A stretch of DNA of 64,000 bases from DASQYE01 sp035940775 (GCA_035940775.1 DASZEN010000016.1:1-64000); one strand, 5' to 3'. Numbered from the stretch's first letter, positions 1 through 9,865 are shown. Numbers and translations are program-made. Notes: generated by a model from the letters alone, not told the origin.

Positions 1-36
1 CCGTTCAGAGTAGAGTCATGACTCTACTCTGAACGG
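1..36. terminator. perfect 36-nt palindrome, probable bidirectional terminator
   Basis: Bases 1-36 equal their own reverse complement: 16-nt arms around a central CATG. It lies 33 nt past the stop of the minus-strand M48 protease gene, where a terminator is expected, and can fold equally in either direction. The sequence left of base 1 is not visible, so a T-tract for the minus strand cannot be checked. A dyad binding site is the alternative. Confidence 0.55.
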
Positions 37-69
37 GCCTCTCTCTTAGCCTTAAAGGTTACCCTCCGC

Positions 70-1263
70 TCAGGGCGTAGTATTGTCGTCGGGCGGCGTC
101 GAAGGGGCCGAGCCGTCCCTGCGCTTCAGCTTGGGCGGCTCAGACGGCCTCGACTGTGACGGGCTGCTCTGATCGCTTCCGCTGTCGGACGATCCGTCGG
201 GCGATGTGCTTGAATCATCCGGCGCAGGCTGGCGGCGCTTCAGGGTGGGGCGTCCGGGCGTTCCGTCGTCGTCTTTGCCTGAGATGTCACCGGCGGTCGT
301 CGCGCGCGCGTTCGACAATCTCAGCAGGCGCGCTTTGACGCGCTGAAATTCCGAGGTGCTGACGATATACTCTTCGCGCTCTGGAAAACGCGCGACCAGT
401 GCGAGCGAGGCGGCGCGGCGATCCGGAGTCTGCGGGTGCGTCGCAAATAGTTTGGCGAAAAACCCAGGTTTCTTCTTGTTTTTGGACGAAAGCTTCTCGA
501 ACATCGTCGCCATCGCATTCGGGTCGTAACCCGAAGCATAGAGGTACTGCACGCCGAGCTTATCGGCCTCCTCTTCGGCCCCGCGTGTGAACTTTAGAAA
601 AGCGAGCGCTTCGCCGAGCCCGGCCGTATTCTGGATGACCGCTCCGGCGATTCCGCCCGTCAGGATCATGCCCGCCAGCAGGCCGTAGTCCAGGAGTTGA
701 AGTTTGGCCTGTCGCTCGACCTCATGGCGGGCGGCGACGTGCGCTATCTCGTGCGCCATCACGCCAGCCAGTTCCGCCTCGTTATCGGCGGCCAGCAGCA
801 AGCCCTTATTGACGTAGAAAAACCCTCCGGGCAGCGCGAAGGCGTTGACCTCGTCCGTATCGACCACCTTGATGGTAAAGGGAACCTTGGCGTCCGAATG
901 CAGCACTATGTTCTGCCCGACGCGATTGACGTACTCCGTGATTTCGGGGTCGTCAATCAGCTTAACCTGTTTTTCGACCTCCATGGCGATCTGGCGGCCA
1001 AAGGCGACCTCTTTCTGCAAGGAGGGGCTCATCTTGGCGATCAGGCCGCTGTTTATCTTGCGCTTACCGATCTTGCTCGGGTCTTCGTTGGTCGAGAGCG
1101 GGCGCGTGCTCGTCTGCTTGACGGCGGGCGGCGTTTTGGTCTCTGGCTGTTGAGGTCTGGTCTGATCCTGCGATTGCGGCGCGGCCAAAACGGCGATGCT
1201 GCTCGTCCACACACAGGTGGCGAGCGCGATTGCGGTAAGGGCGCGGGAGAAGCGACTACTCAT
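70..1263 (-). CDS. M48 family metalloprotease, exported
   Basis: A 397-residue zinc endopeptidase of the M48 (Ste24/HtpX/BepA-like) family, probably acting in the periplasm on misfolded envelope proteins. Seen: an N-terminal signal peptide of about 28 residues, the zinc motif HEIAH near residue 171, and a downstream EEEAD segment supplying the third zinc ligand. The last 70 residues are a low-complexity Ser/Pro/Asp tail with two LKRR clusters. I chose the ATG at 1263 because GGAGG lies 9 nt upstream; the TTG at 1281 sits within that ribosome-binding site. It stands alone, ahead of a strong palindrome at the window edge. Family assignment is firm; substrate is unknown. Confidence 0.9.
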   Translation of the reverse strand: MSSRFSRALTAIALATCVWTSSIAVLAAPQSQDQTRPQQPETKTPPAVKQTSTRPLSTNEDPSKIGKRKINSGLIAKMSPSLQKEVAFGRQIAMEVEKQVKLIDDPEITEYVNRVGQNIVLHSDAKVPFTIKVVDTDEVNAFALPGGFFYVNKGLLLAADNEAELAGVMAHEIAHVAARHEVERQAKLQLLDYGLLAGMILTGGIAGAVIQNTAGLGEALAFLKFTRGAEEEADKLGVQYLYASGYDPNAMATMFEKLSSKNKKKPGFFAKLFATHPQTPDRRAASLALVARFPEREEYIVSTSEFQRVKARLLRLSNARATTAGDISGKDDDGTPGRPTLKRRQPAPDDSSTSPDGSSDSGSDQSSPSQSRPSEPPKLKRRDGSAPSTPPDDNTTP

Positions 1264-1735
1264 GTCGAAAAGCCTCCACAAAAATTCCCAGCTAGTGCCA
1301 ATTGAAAGGAGTCGCGCACAATCGGCGGTTGCGCTCCGTCTCGCGTGGCTTGAACCGCATTCCCGGAAAACGCGGCGAAAATCGTTTTGACAAAGGAGAC
1401 GCGCCCGGTCGGCGGCGGCTGAATCATTCGGTTATCGCCGCTCTGCTTCTGTTTGAAGGCGCGTGACAGCTTTGATGCTCGGTCGCGCCCACAAGGTTGC
1501 GCCCCCTCGGGTCGGGTCCGGGGGCCCTTCGGGATGCCCCGAACCGGGCTCTCTGCCGGGGCCCCGGCCACCCCTGATCGGCCTTTAGTCTGGGCTCCCA
1601 TTATAGCAGCAGTGTCGAGATAAAATCCTGGATATTGCGCGCCGTCTCCAGACCGTGCTACAGTCCTTATGGGGAGTCAAATACTTCACTCCCCCCTTTC
1701 CCGTTGCCCGCCTCAGAGGTCATCCGCCATATTCT
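1264..1735. other. intergenic region with GC-rich hairpins
   Basis: Divergent region between the protease gene (minus) and the large ATPase gene (plus). It holds a hairpin at 1524-1549 (GCCC and TTCGGG arms around ATGC, with a two-base bulge) and a 12-nt perfect palindrome of C/G runs at 1556-1567. No convincing -35/-10 pair or RNA gene is visible. The GC-rich text resembles that in front of mutL at 16506-16572. Confidence 0.5.
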
Positions 1736-4700
1736 ATGAAACGCGCGCCAGATAAGATCAAGGATTTCGTCGAGCCGCAGGCTTTCGACGAAGTGCAGAA
1801 CTATACGAACGACCCCCGGCGAGCGCTGGCCGCATACCGTTTTACGGACGCCACGTCCGACCTGCTGTGTCGTTGGCTCGACGCTTTGGCCGATCTGCCG
1901 CGCGAGCGTGGCGCGGCGCGCGCCCTGGCCGGATTGCGCGGCGTCGGCAAAAGCCACACGCTCGCGGTCTTCGCCGCGCTCGCCGCCTTTCCAGACCTGC
2001 GCGCGACGGTGGCGGACGCGCACGTTGCGAGCGGGGCCGGGCGGCTCCTGAATCGTCGCTACAAGGTATCGCGGGTCGAGCGGGGCACGCGCTCAACGCT
2101 GATGGAAGAACTCTGCGCCGCCTTCGCAGAGACTTTTGGCGGCACGGAGGTCGAGTGGAAGGACGACCCCGCGAGAATGCTGGCGCTGGCGGCCGGTATG
2201 AGCGACGGGCCGCTCGTGCTGATTATCGATACGGCGCTCAGCCGTGAAGAGCATGTGCGGCGTGATGACGGGCCGCTGCTGAGCGAGCTGGCGCGGGCGG
2301 CCGCCCAGTTGACCGTGTTTGTCGCTCTGGCGCTCGACGACGACATAGAAGGCGCGGACGGGGCCAACGTCGCCCTCTCCGGCGCGTTTCAGATAGATTA
2401 CCTGGATCCGGAACATCTGTACCGCATCGCAGACCTCTACCTGTTCCGTAAAACGGCGCGCGCGCGTGCCGCGCTCCATGATTTCTACGTACAGCTACGC
2501 GCCGCCGTCCCCGGCTTCAACTGGAGCGAGCCGCGCTTTACGGAAATCTATCCGGTTCATCCGCTGGTGGCCGAGATCGCGCACGCCGTACGACTCTACG
2601 CGCGCCGCTTCGCTTTCCTGCCGTTTGCCGCCGAGGCGGTCGCGCGCGCCGCCAATCGCCCGGCCCTCTCGCTGGTTCTCCTCGACGAGGTGTTCGACCG
2701 TACGGAATACGAGCTGCGCCGCTCCGAAGATTTGAAGACCAGCTTCGTCGCCTATGATGACCTGGCGGCGCATGCCGTCACCTCGCTTCCCGTGATGCGT
2801 CGTCTACAGGCCAAGCTGATCCTGAAAGGGCTCTTCGTCATCTCTCTGGACGGGCGCGGCGCGACCGCTCGCGAGCTTGGCGCGGCGATGCTCCTTTACG
2901 ATAAGGCGCAGCCCGAGGCCATCATCAGGCAGATAGAGGAGACGCTCTCGCTCTTCGCGAAATCCGCGCCGCAGGGCTCGCTTCAGGTGGACGAGGATGG
3001 AGATGCGCCGCGCTACCGTTTCACGGTCGGCAGGGGAGCGGCGTTCGAGAGCGCGCTGGCCGAAGCGACAGAGCGCCTGGCCTCAGACATCACGGACTTG
3101 AGCGCCTTGCTGCGCGACGTGGCGCGCTCTCGCTTCGCCGACTGGCCGCGCGAGGGTGCGGGCACGGGTTCGACCGATGCCGCAGAAGAGTTTCATTTGA
3201 CCTGGCGCGGCATGCCCCGTCCCGGTCGTCTTTTCTGGAAAAATGCTGAAGAGCATCGACAGCCCTCGGAAACGGCGACGGCCTGCGACTGGGAGCTTCA
3301 AGTGCTTTCGCCCGGGGCCAACCCTTTGGATGCTTCACACGCAAGCTCTGAGGATGCTTCGCACGCAAGCACTCAGGCCGAGGTTGAGACGGAACATAAC
3401 GAGCGCCCGGCGCCGCCGTCACGCTTGATGCTCTGGCAACCCGCTTCATTATCGACGGAGGAGCGAGCGAGCCTTTGCCGCCTGATCGCATTGCGCGACG
3501 ACCGCTGCTCGGCGCTCTTCGAGGAGTACGGTGAAACGGCGCACGCCGCCGGGCGCCAGTACGCGGCGCTCGCCGAGCGTATCTGGACGCGCATCTACCT
3601 AGATGAAGGCAGGCTACTGGCTGAGGCGGGCGGCTCCGCCGTCGTGGCCTTCACGGACGAGACGCGCGGTGCTGCGACGTTGGCCCAGGCGCTTGAGCCT
3701 CTGCTCGCCCCTTCCTTCGAGGCACGCTTTCCACAACATCCGGACTTTGAGAGGAGTCTGGACGAGCGCGAAGCCGCGCAGCTTGTCGGCGGACTCTTCG
3801 GCGGCGCGAATCAGTCCGAAGAGAGTGTGCAGGAATTGGCGCGTCTCTTCGCAGAACCGCTCGGGCTGGCGAGCCTGCGGGGCGGCCTCTACACGTTGGA
3901 GGTCGGAGACCAGGCTTTGAAGCAGCCCTGGGTGCGCGAAGTGATCGCCACCACGGACGAGGCGGACGGCGAGGTCGTGTCGCTTCATGCCATCTACGAA
4001 CAACTCAGAGGCGAGCCCTACGGACTGCTTCGCGAAGCGCAGCACCTGATACTGGCCGCGCTCGTCGCCCAGCGTCGCATCGAGCTGGTTACGGGCACGG
4101 GCGACCGCATCACCCATCGCACGCTGGATCGCACGCTGAGCTGGGACGAGGTCGCGGGCGTGGCCCGCGCCGCGACCCTGCTTCACGGCGCCGAACAGTT
4201 GACGGCCTGGGCCCGGCTGCTGACGGATCAGCCGAAGCTCTCTTCGATAGCCAATCCGGAAGCACGCACGGCCGTGCGCGGAGCGCTCTCCGCCTGGCTC
4301 GATGAATGGCGCGGCCGCAGGCTCTTTGAGAAGTTCGACGCTTTGCCCGATGAGGGGTTGACGACGAGCGCCTGGGGATTGGCCGTCGCCGTGCGCAAGA
4401 GCTTCGAGGCCGCCGCCGAATCCATAGAAGCCCTGCTCGCCGATAACATCACGCTCGAAGAGGGGCTCCAGCGCACCGCCGATGCCTTCGGCGATTCCGA
4501 GGAAGGGTTCATACTTCATCAAAAGCAGCTCGCGCAATTGACCAGCTATACGGAGGGGCTGGCGGAGCGCGAACAGGCGCGCACCTACCTGGCGACCGCC
4601 GAGCCGACGACCGAGGAGGAGATCGAGAGTGCGCGTCGCGAACTCCTGATGATGACGGACGACGTTCACACGCTCTTCGATCAGGATTCCTGTCAACGCT

Positions 4701-5437
4701 TCAACCTGCTGTGGCGCGAGTTCCAGACCCATTTCATAGAGCATTATGCGACGGCGCATGCGAAGGCGGCGGCCGCGACCCTGAACCAGCAGGCCGTAGA
4801 GGAGTTGATGCGCGGCGAGGAGTGGAAGGAATTTGAGGCGCTCTCGCAACTCGCCATCGTCAATCGGGGCTACTGGGAAGAGGCCGTGGATTTGATCGAC
4901 AGGGCTCGCCAGTTGCGCTGCCACTTGCCCGTGCGGCACATATTACAGGATCGGCCCGCTTGCGACTGTTCGTTCCGGTTGGCCCACCCCGCCTCGCCGC
5001 AGCTCATCGTGCCTTCGCTGGCGGATGTCGTCGGGCGCGGGCGAGAGGCGCACCGCCATACGCTGCTGCTTTGGAGAGAGCCGCTGGCGCACGCGCTCAA
5101 TGTGCTCGCGCAAGGGGAAGGAGACGAGGAGACGGCGGCGCGGGCGCGCTCGCTCGCCGCCGCTCTGATCGAAGGAGCGCTCGCCGCCTCCTTCAACTGG
5201 TCTGATGCGAGACTCATCGAGCAAGCTTTACCCTACGTCGAATTTGCGCCTGCGCGCGCCGCTTCACCACCACCTCTTTCACCTTCTCTTGCGCCCGCCG
5301 CTTTACCTGTCGGCGAGGGCGAGCCGATAATGCAGGGTCAGACGACGGCGCCGCCGGAGCAGTGGCTCGATAACCTGCCCGGCAATCCAGGGGCGCTGCT
5401 GGATTTCGTCGGTGAGAGCGGAAGAAATGCCGATTGA
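1736..5437 (+). CDS. large P-loop ATPase, PglY/BrxC (DUF6079)-like
   Basis: A 1,233-residue protein with a Walker A motif GLRGVGKSH near residue 66, in the segment that follows a short helical lead-in. A hydrophobic LVLIID strand near residue 160 looks like Walker B, and a YPVHPLV segment near 270 recalls the winged-helix part of PglY/BrxC/DUF499-type ATPases. The C-terminal half is helical and charged and carries a small Cys cluster (C-x13-C-x-C) near residue 1070. I start at the ATG of MKRAPD (1736); an upstream TTG at 1655 would add an unlikely 27 residues. The length fits PglY. There are no other BREX genes nearby; the next gene overlaps by 11 nt. The function is unproven: the P-loop is seen, the family link is inference. 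Confidence 0.55.
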   Translation: MKRAPDKIKDFVEPQAFDEVQNYTNDPRRALAAYRFTDATSDLLCRWLDALADLPRERGAARALAGLRGVGKSHTLAVFAALAAFPDLRATVADAHVASGAGRLLNRRYKVSRVERGTRSTLMEELCAAFAETFGGTEVEWKDDPARMLALAAGMSDGPLVLIIDTALSREEHVRRDDGPLLSELARAAAQLTVFVALALDDDIEGADGANVALSGAFQIDYLDPEHLYRIADLYLFRKTARARAALHDFYVQLRAAVPGFNWSEPRFTEIYPVHPLVAEIAHAVRLYARRFAFLPFAAEAVARAANRPALSLVLLDEVFDRTEYELRRSEDLKTSFVAYDDLAAHAVTSLPVMRRLQAKLILKGLFVISLDGRGATARELGAAMLLYDKAQPEAIIRQIEETLSLFAKSAPQGSLQVDEDGDAPRYRFTVGRGAAFESALAEATERLASDITDLSALLRDVARSRFADWPREGAGTGSTDAAEEFHLTWRGMPRPGRLFWKNAEEHRQPSETATACDWELQVLSPGANPLDASHASSEDASHASTQAEVETEHNERPAPPSRLMLWQPASLSTEERASLCRLIALRDDRCSALFEEYGETAHAAGRQYAALAERIWTRIYLDEGRLLAEAGGSAVVAFTDETRGAATLAQALEPLLAPSFEARFPQHPDFERSLDEREAAQLVGGLFGGANQSEESVQELARLFAEPLGLASLRGGLYTLEVGDQALKQPWVREVIATTDEADGEVVSLHAIYEQLRGEPYGLLREAQHLILAALVAQRRIELVTGTGDRITHRTLDRTLSWDEVAGVARAATLLHGAEQLTAWARLLTDQPKLSSIANPEARTAVRGALSAWLDEWRGRRLFEKFDALPDEGLTTSAWGLAVAVRKSFEAAAESIEALLADNITLEEGLQRTADAFGDSEEGFILHQKQLAQLTSYTEGLAEREQARTYLATAEPTTEEEIESARRELLMMTDDVHTLFDQDSCQRFNLLWREFQTHFIEHYATAHAKAAAATLNQQAVEELMRGEEWKEFEALSQLAIVNRGYWEEAVDLIDRARQLRCHLPVRHILQDRPACDCSFRLAHPASPQLIVPSLADVVGRGREAHRHTLLLWREPLAHALNVLAQGEGDEETAARARSLAAALIEGALAASFNWSDARLIEQALPYVEFAPARAASPPPLSPSLAPAALPVGEGEPIMQGQTTAPPEQWLDNLPGNPGALLDFVGESGRNAD

Positions 5438-6407
5438 GAAACGCCCAAAAGCGGAGGCCGTAGAGGCCCGTAAGCGGCCACGTTCCAATCAGCGAAAACC
5501 AACCATCTCTATCATCGGCGCGGGACGACTCGGGACGGCGTTGGCGCTCGCTCTCGCCGGGCGCGGCTACCGTATCGAAGCCATGGTGGCGCGTCGTCTG
5601 AGTCATGCGCGCCGCGCCGCCGCACTCCTACGCACGGGCGCGCCGAAAGCCGTCTCCGTCACCAGACTCGACCTGCTCCCCAAAAGCGATCTCCTTCTTC
5701 TAACGACGCCGGATGACGCGATTGCGCCCGTGGCCGCGTGTCTCGCCGAAACATTCGGCGGGAAAGCTCTTAAAGCCGGGCGACGGACGGCGCTGCACTG
5801 TAGCGGCGCGCTCTCTTCCGATGTCCTCGCGCCGCTCGTGCGCGTGGGCTTTCGCGTCGGCTCGATGCACCCGCTCGTCTCCATCAGCGAGCCTCTGCAG
5901 GGCGCGGCACTTTTACTGCGCGGCGCATTCTTTTGCATCGAGGGAGATGCAATGGCTGTGCGTGCGGCGCGCGCGGTCGTGCGTGATCTGGAGGGCCGCA
6001 GCTTCTCGATCCATGGCCGGGACAAGGCCCTGTACCACGCGGCGGCGGTGACGGCTTCGGGCCACATGGTCGCGCTCTTTGACATCGCAACCGAAATGCT
6101 CGAAGGGTGCGGCCTCGACCCGCGCCGCGCGCGCGCCGTCCTTCTGCCGCTCGTGCGCAGCACGCTTGAGAATCTGTCGACGCAGGACGCCGGGCGCGCC
6201 CTGACGGGAACATTCGCGCGCGCCGACGTGGCGACGGTACGAAATCATCTAGCGGCGCTCGCTAAGCTTCCGCTCCGTTCGGCGATGGAGGCTTATCTGC
6301 TGTTGGGCCAACGCTCTCTGCAACTGGCTGGAAAGAACGGCGCGGACCCGGCCGCCCTTGAGCAGATCGCAAGGATGCTTTCAAGAGCCCGGAAAAATGG
6401 GCCTTGA
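5427..6407 (+). CDS. Rossmann-like / DUF2520 domain oxidoreductase-type protein
   Basis: A 326-residue protein beginning, after a basic 25-residue lead, with a dinucleotide-binding IIGAGRLGTAL motif. A helical C-terminal half follows, with the conserved HAAAV and SGHM-type segment of DUF2520 proteins, which are relatives of F420-dependent NADP oxidoreductase and ProC-like folds. The reaction is unknown; comparable proteins are often placed near pantothenate or CoA genes, which are not seen here. The ATG at 5427 has GGAAG just upstream and overlaps the ATPase stop by 11 nt, indicating co-translation. A GTG at 5412 would be an alternative start. Confidence is high for the domain, low for function. 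Confidence 0.8.
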   Translation: MPIEKRPKAEAVEARKRPRSNQRKPTISIIGAGRLGTALALALAGRGYRIEAMVARRLSHARRAAALLRTGAPKAVSVTRLDLLPKSDLLLLTTPDDAIAPVAACLAETFGGKALKAGRRTALHCSGALSSDVLAPLVRVGFRVGSMHPLVSISEPLQGAALLLRGAFFCIEGDAMAVRAARAVVRDLEGRSFSIHGRDKALYHAAAVTASGHMVALFDIATEMLEGCGLDPRRARAVLLPLVRSTLENLSTQDAGRALTGTFARADVATVRNHLAALAKLPLRSAMEAYLLLGQRSLQLAGKNGADPAALEQIARMLSRARKNGP

Positions 6408-6594
6408 GAGCCAATGCGCGACGGCCCCATCGGGCGGTGAGCGCCAGGAGCACAGCTTGCGCCTCTAACAACAGTTGACGGCTCACGTGCGGCTCGCGTG
6501 CCGCTTGCGTCGTGCGATTCTTAGCGTTACATTCTGGTCTCGTAAATCCCCGAACACATTCTTTCGGCGAAAGGAGTTGCGACCGAGCAACGCA

Positions 6595-8031
6595 ATGCCA
6601 AACACACCCAGCGCCAGTAACAGCCTGACTTTGCGTGTCCGCCTGGCGAGCCGCACGGGGGCTCTCGGAGAATTAACCACGGCCATCGGTCGCGCCGGAG
6701 GCGACATCGGCGCAATAGACATCGTCAGCGTCGGCGGCGATTCGGTCGTGCGCGATATCAGCGTTAACGCCGCATCCAGCGAGCACGGCGAAGAGATCAT
6801 CAAGGCCGTTCGCGCCATCGACGGCGTCGAGCTGGTAAACGTCTCCGACCGCACCTTCCTGATGCACATCGGCGGCAAGATAGAGATCGCCTTGAAGGCT
6901 CCCTTGAAGACGCGAGACGATCTTTCGATGGCCTACACGCCGGGCGTGGCGCGCGTCTGCGAGGCGATTCATCGCGACCCGGAGAAGGCTTTCACGCTGA
7001 CGATCAAGAAGAATACGGTGGCGGTGGTGACGGACGGAACGGCTGTGCTGGGCCTGGGCGACATAGGCCCGGCGGCGGCGATGCCGGTCATGGAAGGCAA
7101 GGCGATGCTCTTTAAAGAGTTCGCGGGCGTCGATGCTTTCCCGATCTGTCTCTCGACGAAAGACCCGGACGAGATCGTACGCACGATAAAAGCCATCGCG
7201 ACCGCCTTCGGCGGAATCAACCTTGAAGACATCTCCGCACCGCGCTGCTTCGAGATCGAAGACCGCCTCAAAGAGGAACTTGACATCCCGGTATTTCACG
7301 ACGACCAACACGGCACGGCGGTCGTCGTCCTCGCCGCGCTCATCAACGCCCTGAAGATAACCGGAAAGCGCATGGACGAGATAAAGGTCGTCGTCAACGG
7401 AGTGGGCGCGGCCGGGGTGGCATGCTCGAAGATAATCATGGCGGCGGGCGTGCGAAATATAATCGGCTGCGACCAGCAGGGCGCGCTCTATCGCGGGCGG
7501 CGCGAGCACATGAACTGGGTCAAGGATTGGTACGCGCAGAACACCAACCCGGACAACCAAAGCGGAACCATCCACGATGTCATCAAGGGCGCGGACGTTT
7601 TCATGGGCCTCTCGGCGCCGGGCGTCATCACGCAAGAGGATTTGAAGCAGATGGCGGCCGCGCCCGTGGTCTTTGCGATGGCGAATCCGACGCCCGAGAT
7701 CATGCCGGAAGAGGCCGCGCCGCATGTCGCCGTGATGGCTACGGGGAGGTCTGACTACCCGAACCAGATCAATAACGTCCTCTGTTTTCCCGGTATCTTT
7801 CGCGGCGCGCTGGCCTGCCGCGCGTCGCGCATCAACGAAGAGATGAAACTCGCCGCCGCGCACGCCATCGCCGGAATCATTACGGAGGGCGAGCTACACG
7901 CGGACTACATTGTTCCTTCGGTCTTCGATAAACGAGTCGCCGAGGCCGTCGCCAGAGATGTCGAAGAGGCCGCCTATCGCACGGGCGTCGCGCGGCGTGA
8001 GCGAGCCACGACCGTAACAGGCGAGCAATAA
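6595..8031 (+). CDS. NAD(P)-dependent malic enzyme with N-terminal ACT domain
   Basis: Oxidative decarboxylation of malate to pyruvate. The 478 residues comprise an ACT domain (about 8-85, SRTGALGELT and VVRDISV segments), the malic N-terminal domain (MAYTPGVA, VTDGTAVLGLGDIG, EGKAMLFKEF and the metal-binding VFHDDQHGTA), then the NAD-binding domain with VVNGVGAAGVA. The ACT module suggests allosteric control by a small metabolite, possibly an amino acid (inference). ATG 6595 fits the start of the ACT fold; AAGGAG lies 18 nt upstream, a rather long spacing. It converges on ypdA with only 42 nt between stops. Confidence 0.93.
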   Translation: MPNTPSASNSLTLRVRLASRTGALGELTTAIGRAGGDIGAIDIVSVGGDSVVRDISVNAASSEHGEEIIKAVRAIDGVELVNVSDRTFLMHIGGKIEIALKAPLKTRDDLSMAYTPGVARVCEAIHRDPEKAFTLTIKKNTVAVVTDGTAVLGLGDIGPAAAMPVMEGKAMLFKEFAGVDAFPICLSTKDPDEIVRTIKAIATAFGGINLEDISAPRCFEIEDRLKEELDIPVFHDDQHGTAVVVLAALINALKITGKRMDEIKVVVNGVGAAGVACSKIIMAAGVRNIIGCDQQGALYRGRREHMNWVKDWYAQNTNPDNQSGTIHDVIKGADVFMGLSAPGVITQEDLKQMAAAPVVFAMANPTPEIMPEEAAPHVAVMATGRSDYPNQINNVLCFPGIFRGALACRASRINEEMKLAAAHAIAGIITEGELHADYIVPSVFDKRVAEAVARDVEEAAYRTGVARRERATTVTGEQ

Positions 8032-8073
8032 TGACGAGCCGATTATCGGATCAAACATCCGACTCGCCTCCGG

Positions 8074-9093
8074 TCACTCGCCGCTTTCCTGCGTTCTGCG
8101 GGACAGACTTTGCGCGATGAGCGGAACGATGCGGCGCGGGACGGCGATGGCCTCCTTGATATGGCGTGCGTGCGTGAAATGACCGGCGACGTAGAGGCCG
8201 TCGATGTTAGTCTCAAAGGTTTCGGGATTATAGACGGGTACTTCCGCCAGACCGTTGCGGGCGAACTCGACTCCGGCCTGCCGCAGCAGGGTCAGGTCAG
8301 CATCGCTTCCGATCAGCACGAAGACCACATCGTTCGCCAGGGTTATCGTTTCTCCCTCATCCGTCCTGATGCGGACAGTGCGCTCCGCAATCTCTTCTAT
8401 CTCTGTGAAGAATACGAGGCGCAGATGGCCCAGAGCGAGCTGCCGTTCAAGCGGCTCGCGTACCCAATGCTTGATCGCGTTCTTTTTAGGATCGCGGTTC
8501 TCCCAATCGGCGCGCCAGATGGCGAGCGTGGTGCGCGCGCCCTCTTCCGAGAGGAACAGCGCCGCTTCGGCCGCGCTGTTTCCGCCGCCAACGACCATCG
8601 CATCCTTTCGCACGTAAGGATAGGGCTCGATGAACCTGTGATGTACTTTGGGGAGGTCTTCGCCCGCGACCCCCAAGCGACGGGGGTGGGCCATCGCGCC
8701 GATGGCGAAGAGCACGCGCGAAGCCGTGTAGATAGCGCGCGTCGTATGAACACGGAAGCCTTCAAACTCTTCAGCGCGCTCGATGGCGTGTGCCTCCTCC
8801 TCAGTGTTGATACGCAGATTTTCTTCGAGCGCGAACCCGACGTAGTGTGAAAGCAGCTCTTCGCGCGTCGGCTTTTCGCGGCACGGCTTGAGCGCGCCCT
8901 CGCGCATCTCCAACTCGTTCGGCGTCGAGAAGACGGTGCGTCCCACAGGGTAATGAAAGACGGTGTCGGCGATGAGTCCGCGCTCGATGACCAGGTACCT
9001 TAATCGCGCGCGCGCCGCCGCATCGGCCGCCGAGATTCCCGCCGGGCCTGCGCCTATTATCAGTAAGTCCAAATGTTCCGGGCTCGCTTCCAT
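8074..9093 (-). CDS. ypdA: YpdA-type bacillithiol disulfide reductase (FAD/NAD(P)H)
   Basis: A 339-residue flavoprotein of the thioredoxin-reductase-like fold: FAD motif GAGPAG at residues 14-19 and the NAD(P)H motif VVGGGNSAAEAAL near 170. It lacks the CxxC pair of thioredoxin reductase, as expected for YpdA, which reduces bacillithiol disulfide with NADPH. The segments FHYPVGRTVFSTPNELE and GHFTHARHIKEAI are typical of the family. GGAG lies 5 nt before the ATG. The bacillithiol synthesis gene bshC at 14.8 kb supports the assignment. Enzymatic role comes from family knowledge, not from context alone. Confidence 0.88.
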   Translation of the reverse strand: MEASPEHLDLLIIGAGPAGISAADAAARARLRYLVIERGLIADTVFHYPVGRTVFSTPNELEMREGALKPCREKPTREELLSHYVGFALEENLRINTEEEAHAIERAEEFEGFRVHTTRAIYTASRVLFAIGAMAHPRRLGVAGEDLPKVHHRFIEPYPYVRKDAMVVGGGNSAAEAALFLSEEGARTTLAIWRADWENRDPKKNAIKHWVREPLERQLALGHLRLVFFTEIEEIAERTVRIRTDEGETITLANDVVFVLIGSDADLTLLRQAGVEFARNGLAEVPVYNPETFETNIDGLYVAGHFTHARHIKEAIAVPRRIVPLIAQSLSRRTQESGE

Positions 9094-9865
9094 GCTTCTC
9101 CAAAATATCCTCGCACGTCGCCGCCCGGAACATCAAACGTCCACGCGCCATTTATGAAGGGGAGCCCGCCGCGAGCAGCCAGCCAGCGCGCTGTGAAAAT
9201 CTTCTGTTGTGAGAAACCATACTATTGCGCATCCGCCATAGCCCCGCTGTCCGACAAAGAGTGGTTTTAAATAAGCTCGGCGGACGCCGCGTGCGGTCAA
9301 GCCTGGTCGCGGGTCAATTTGAACTTTCGCCCTCCGGCCCTTTTTATCATCGTTGCGATGAAATGTTTTGCCTTCCATATACATATAAATATGGAGCACG
9401 CAGCAAAAGAGGTTTTGCCCCTGGTTATCAAATCGTATTCGGGGATTGAATATGGCCCATTACCACGCGCTCCGGGGCCTGAACAGAGCTATATTCGAGC
9501 CATAGGAAGCGGGGGAAGTGAAGGTCTTTACCGCCCGCTAAAAAAATTTGACATTTCCAATCGCTAGTACTATGGTGCTTGCCCATATATGCCAGTTTTA
9601 TTGCTACGCGCGGTTTCCTGACGCGCTGAGCCGATTGACTTTACAGCCTTACATTAATCATCTCTAAATATAGAGTCTATCCTTTTGATAAAGGAGATCG
9701 CCCGTGGGTTTTTTAGCGTGATGGGACCTGGTCTCAACTGACGGCGTGGTTATTCAACCTCAGTCAATCATCGGTAGTCTCTTGCTGCGGTGCTCTCGCG
9801 TTGAACGACTCATTATCAGCATGAGTCGCGGATAATCTTACTCGGTCGGTAATGGAGGTAACTTT
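9094..9865. other. long AT-richer intergenic region / leader
   Basis: Base composition shifts visibly toward A+T from about 9,180. It contains a good plus-strand promoter at 9548-9576, a short inverted repeat CCATAT/ATATGG near 9376-9395, and an 8-bp stem with a 7-nt loop at 9806-9828 (CGACTCAT/ATGAGTCG). There is also an AAGGAG followed by GTG and four codons (9691-9721), which could encode a tiny leader peptide. The open frames here lack ribosome-binding sites and look spurious. Confidence 0.5.
9548..9576 (+). promoter_or_regulatory. sigma70-type promoter for the 9.9-kb gene block
   Basis: A perfect TTGACA (9548-9553), 17-nt spacer, then TATGGT (9571-9576). Transcription from about 9583 would give a leader of about 280 nt before the gene at 9866. 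It is the best consensus promoter in the window. Confidence 0.55.

Noticed and set aside
3614..4939. 441-codon minus-strand frame
   Set aside because: Shadow of the large ATPase gene in GC-rich DNA.
6673..7863. 396-codon minus-strand frame
   Set aside because: Shadow of the malic enzyme gene.
9319..9567. 82-codon frame in the AT-rich leader
   Set aside because: No ribosome-binding site, low-complexity start, overlaps the promoter at 9548.
9691..9721. AAGGAG followed by a GTG-started four-codon leader peptide
   Set aside because: Too short to support beyond chance; kept only as a remark in the leader region entry.
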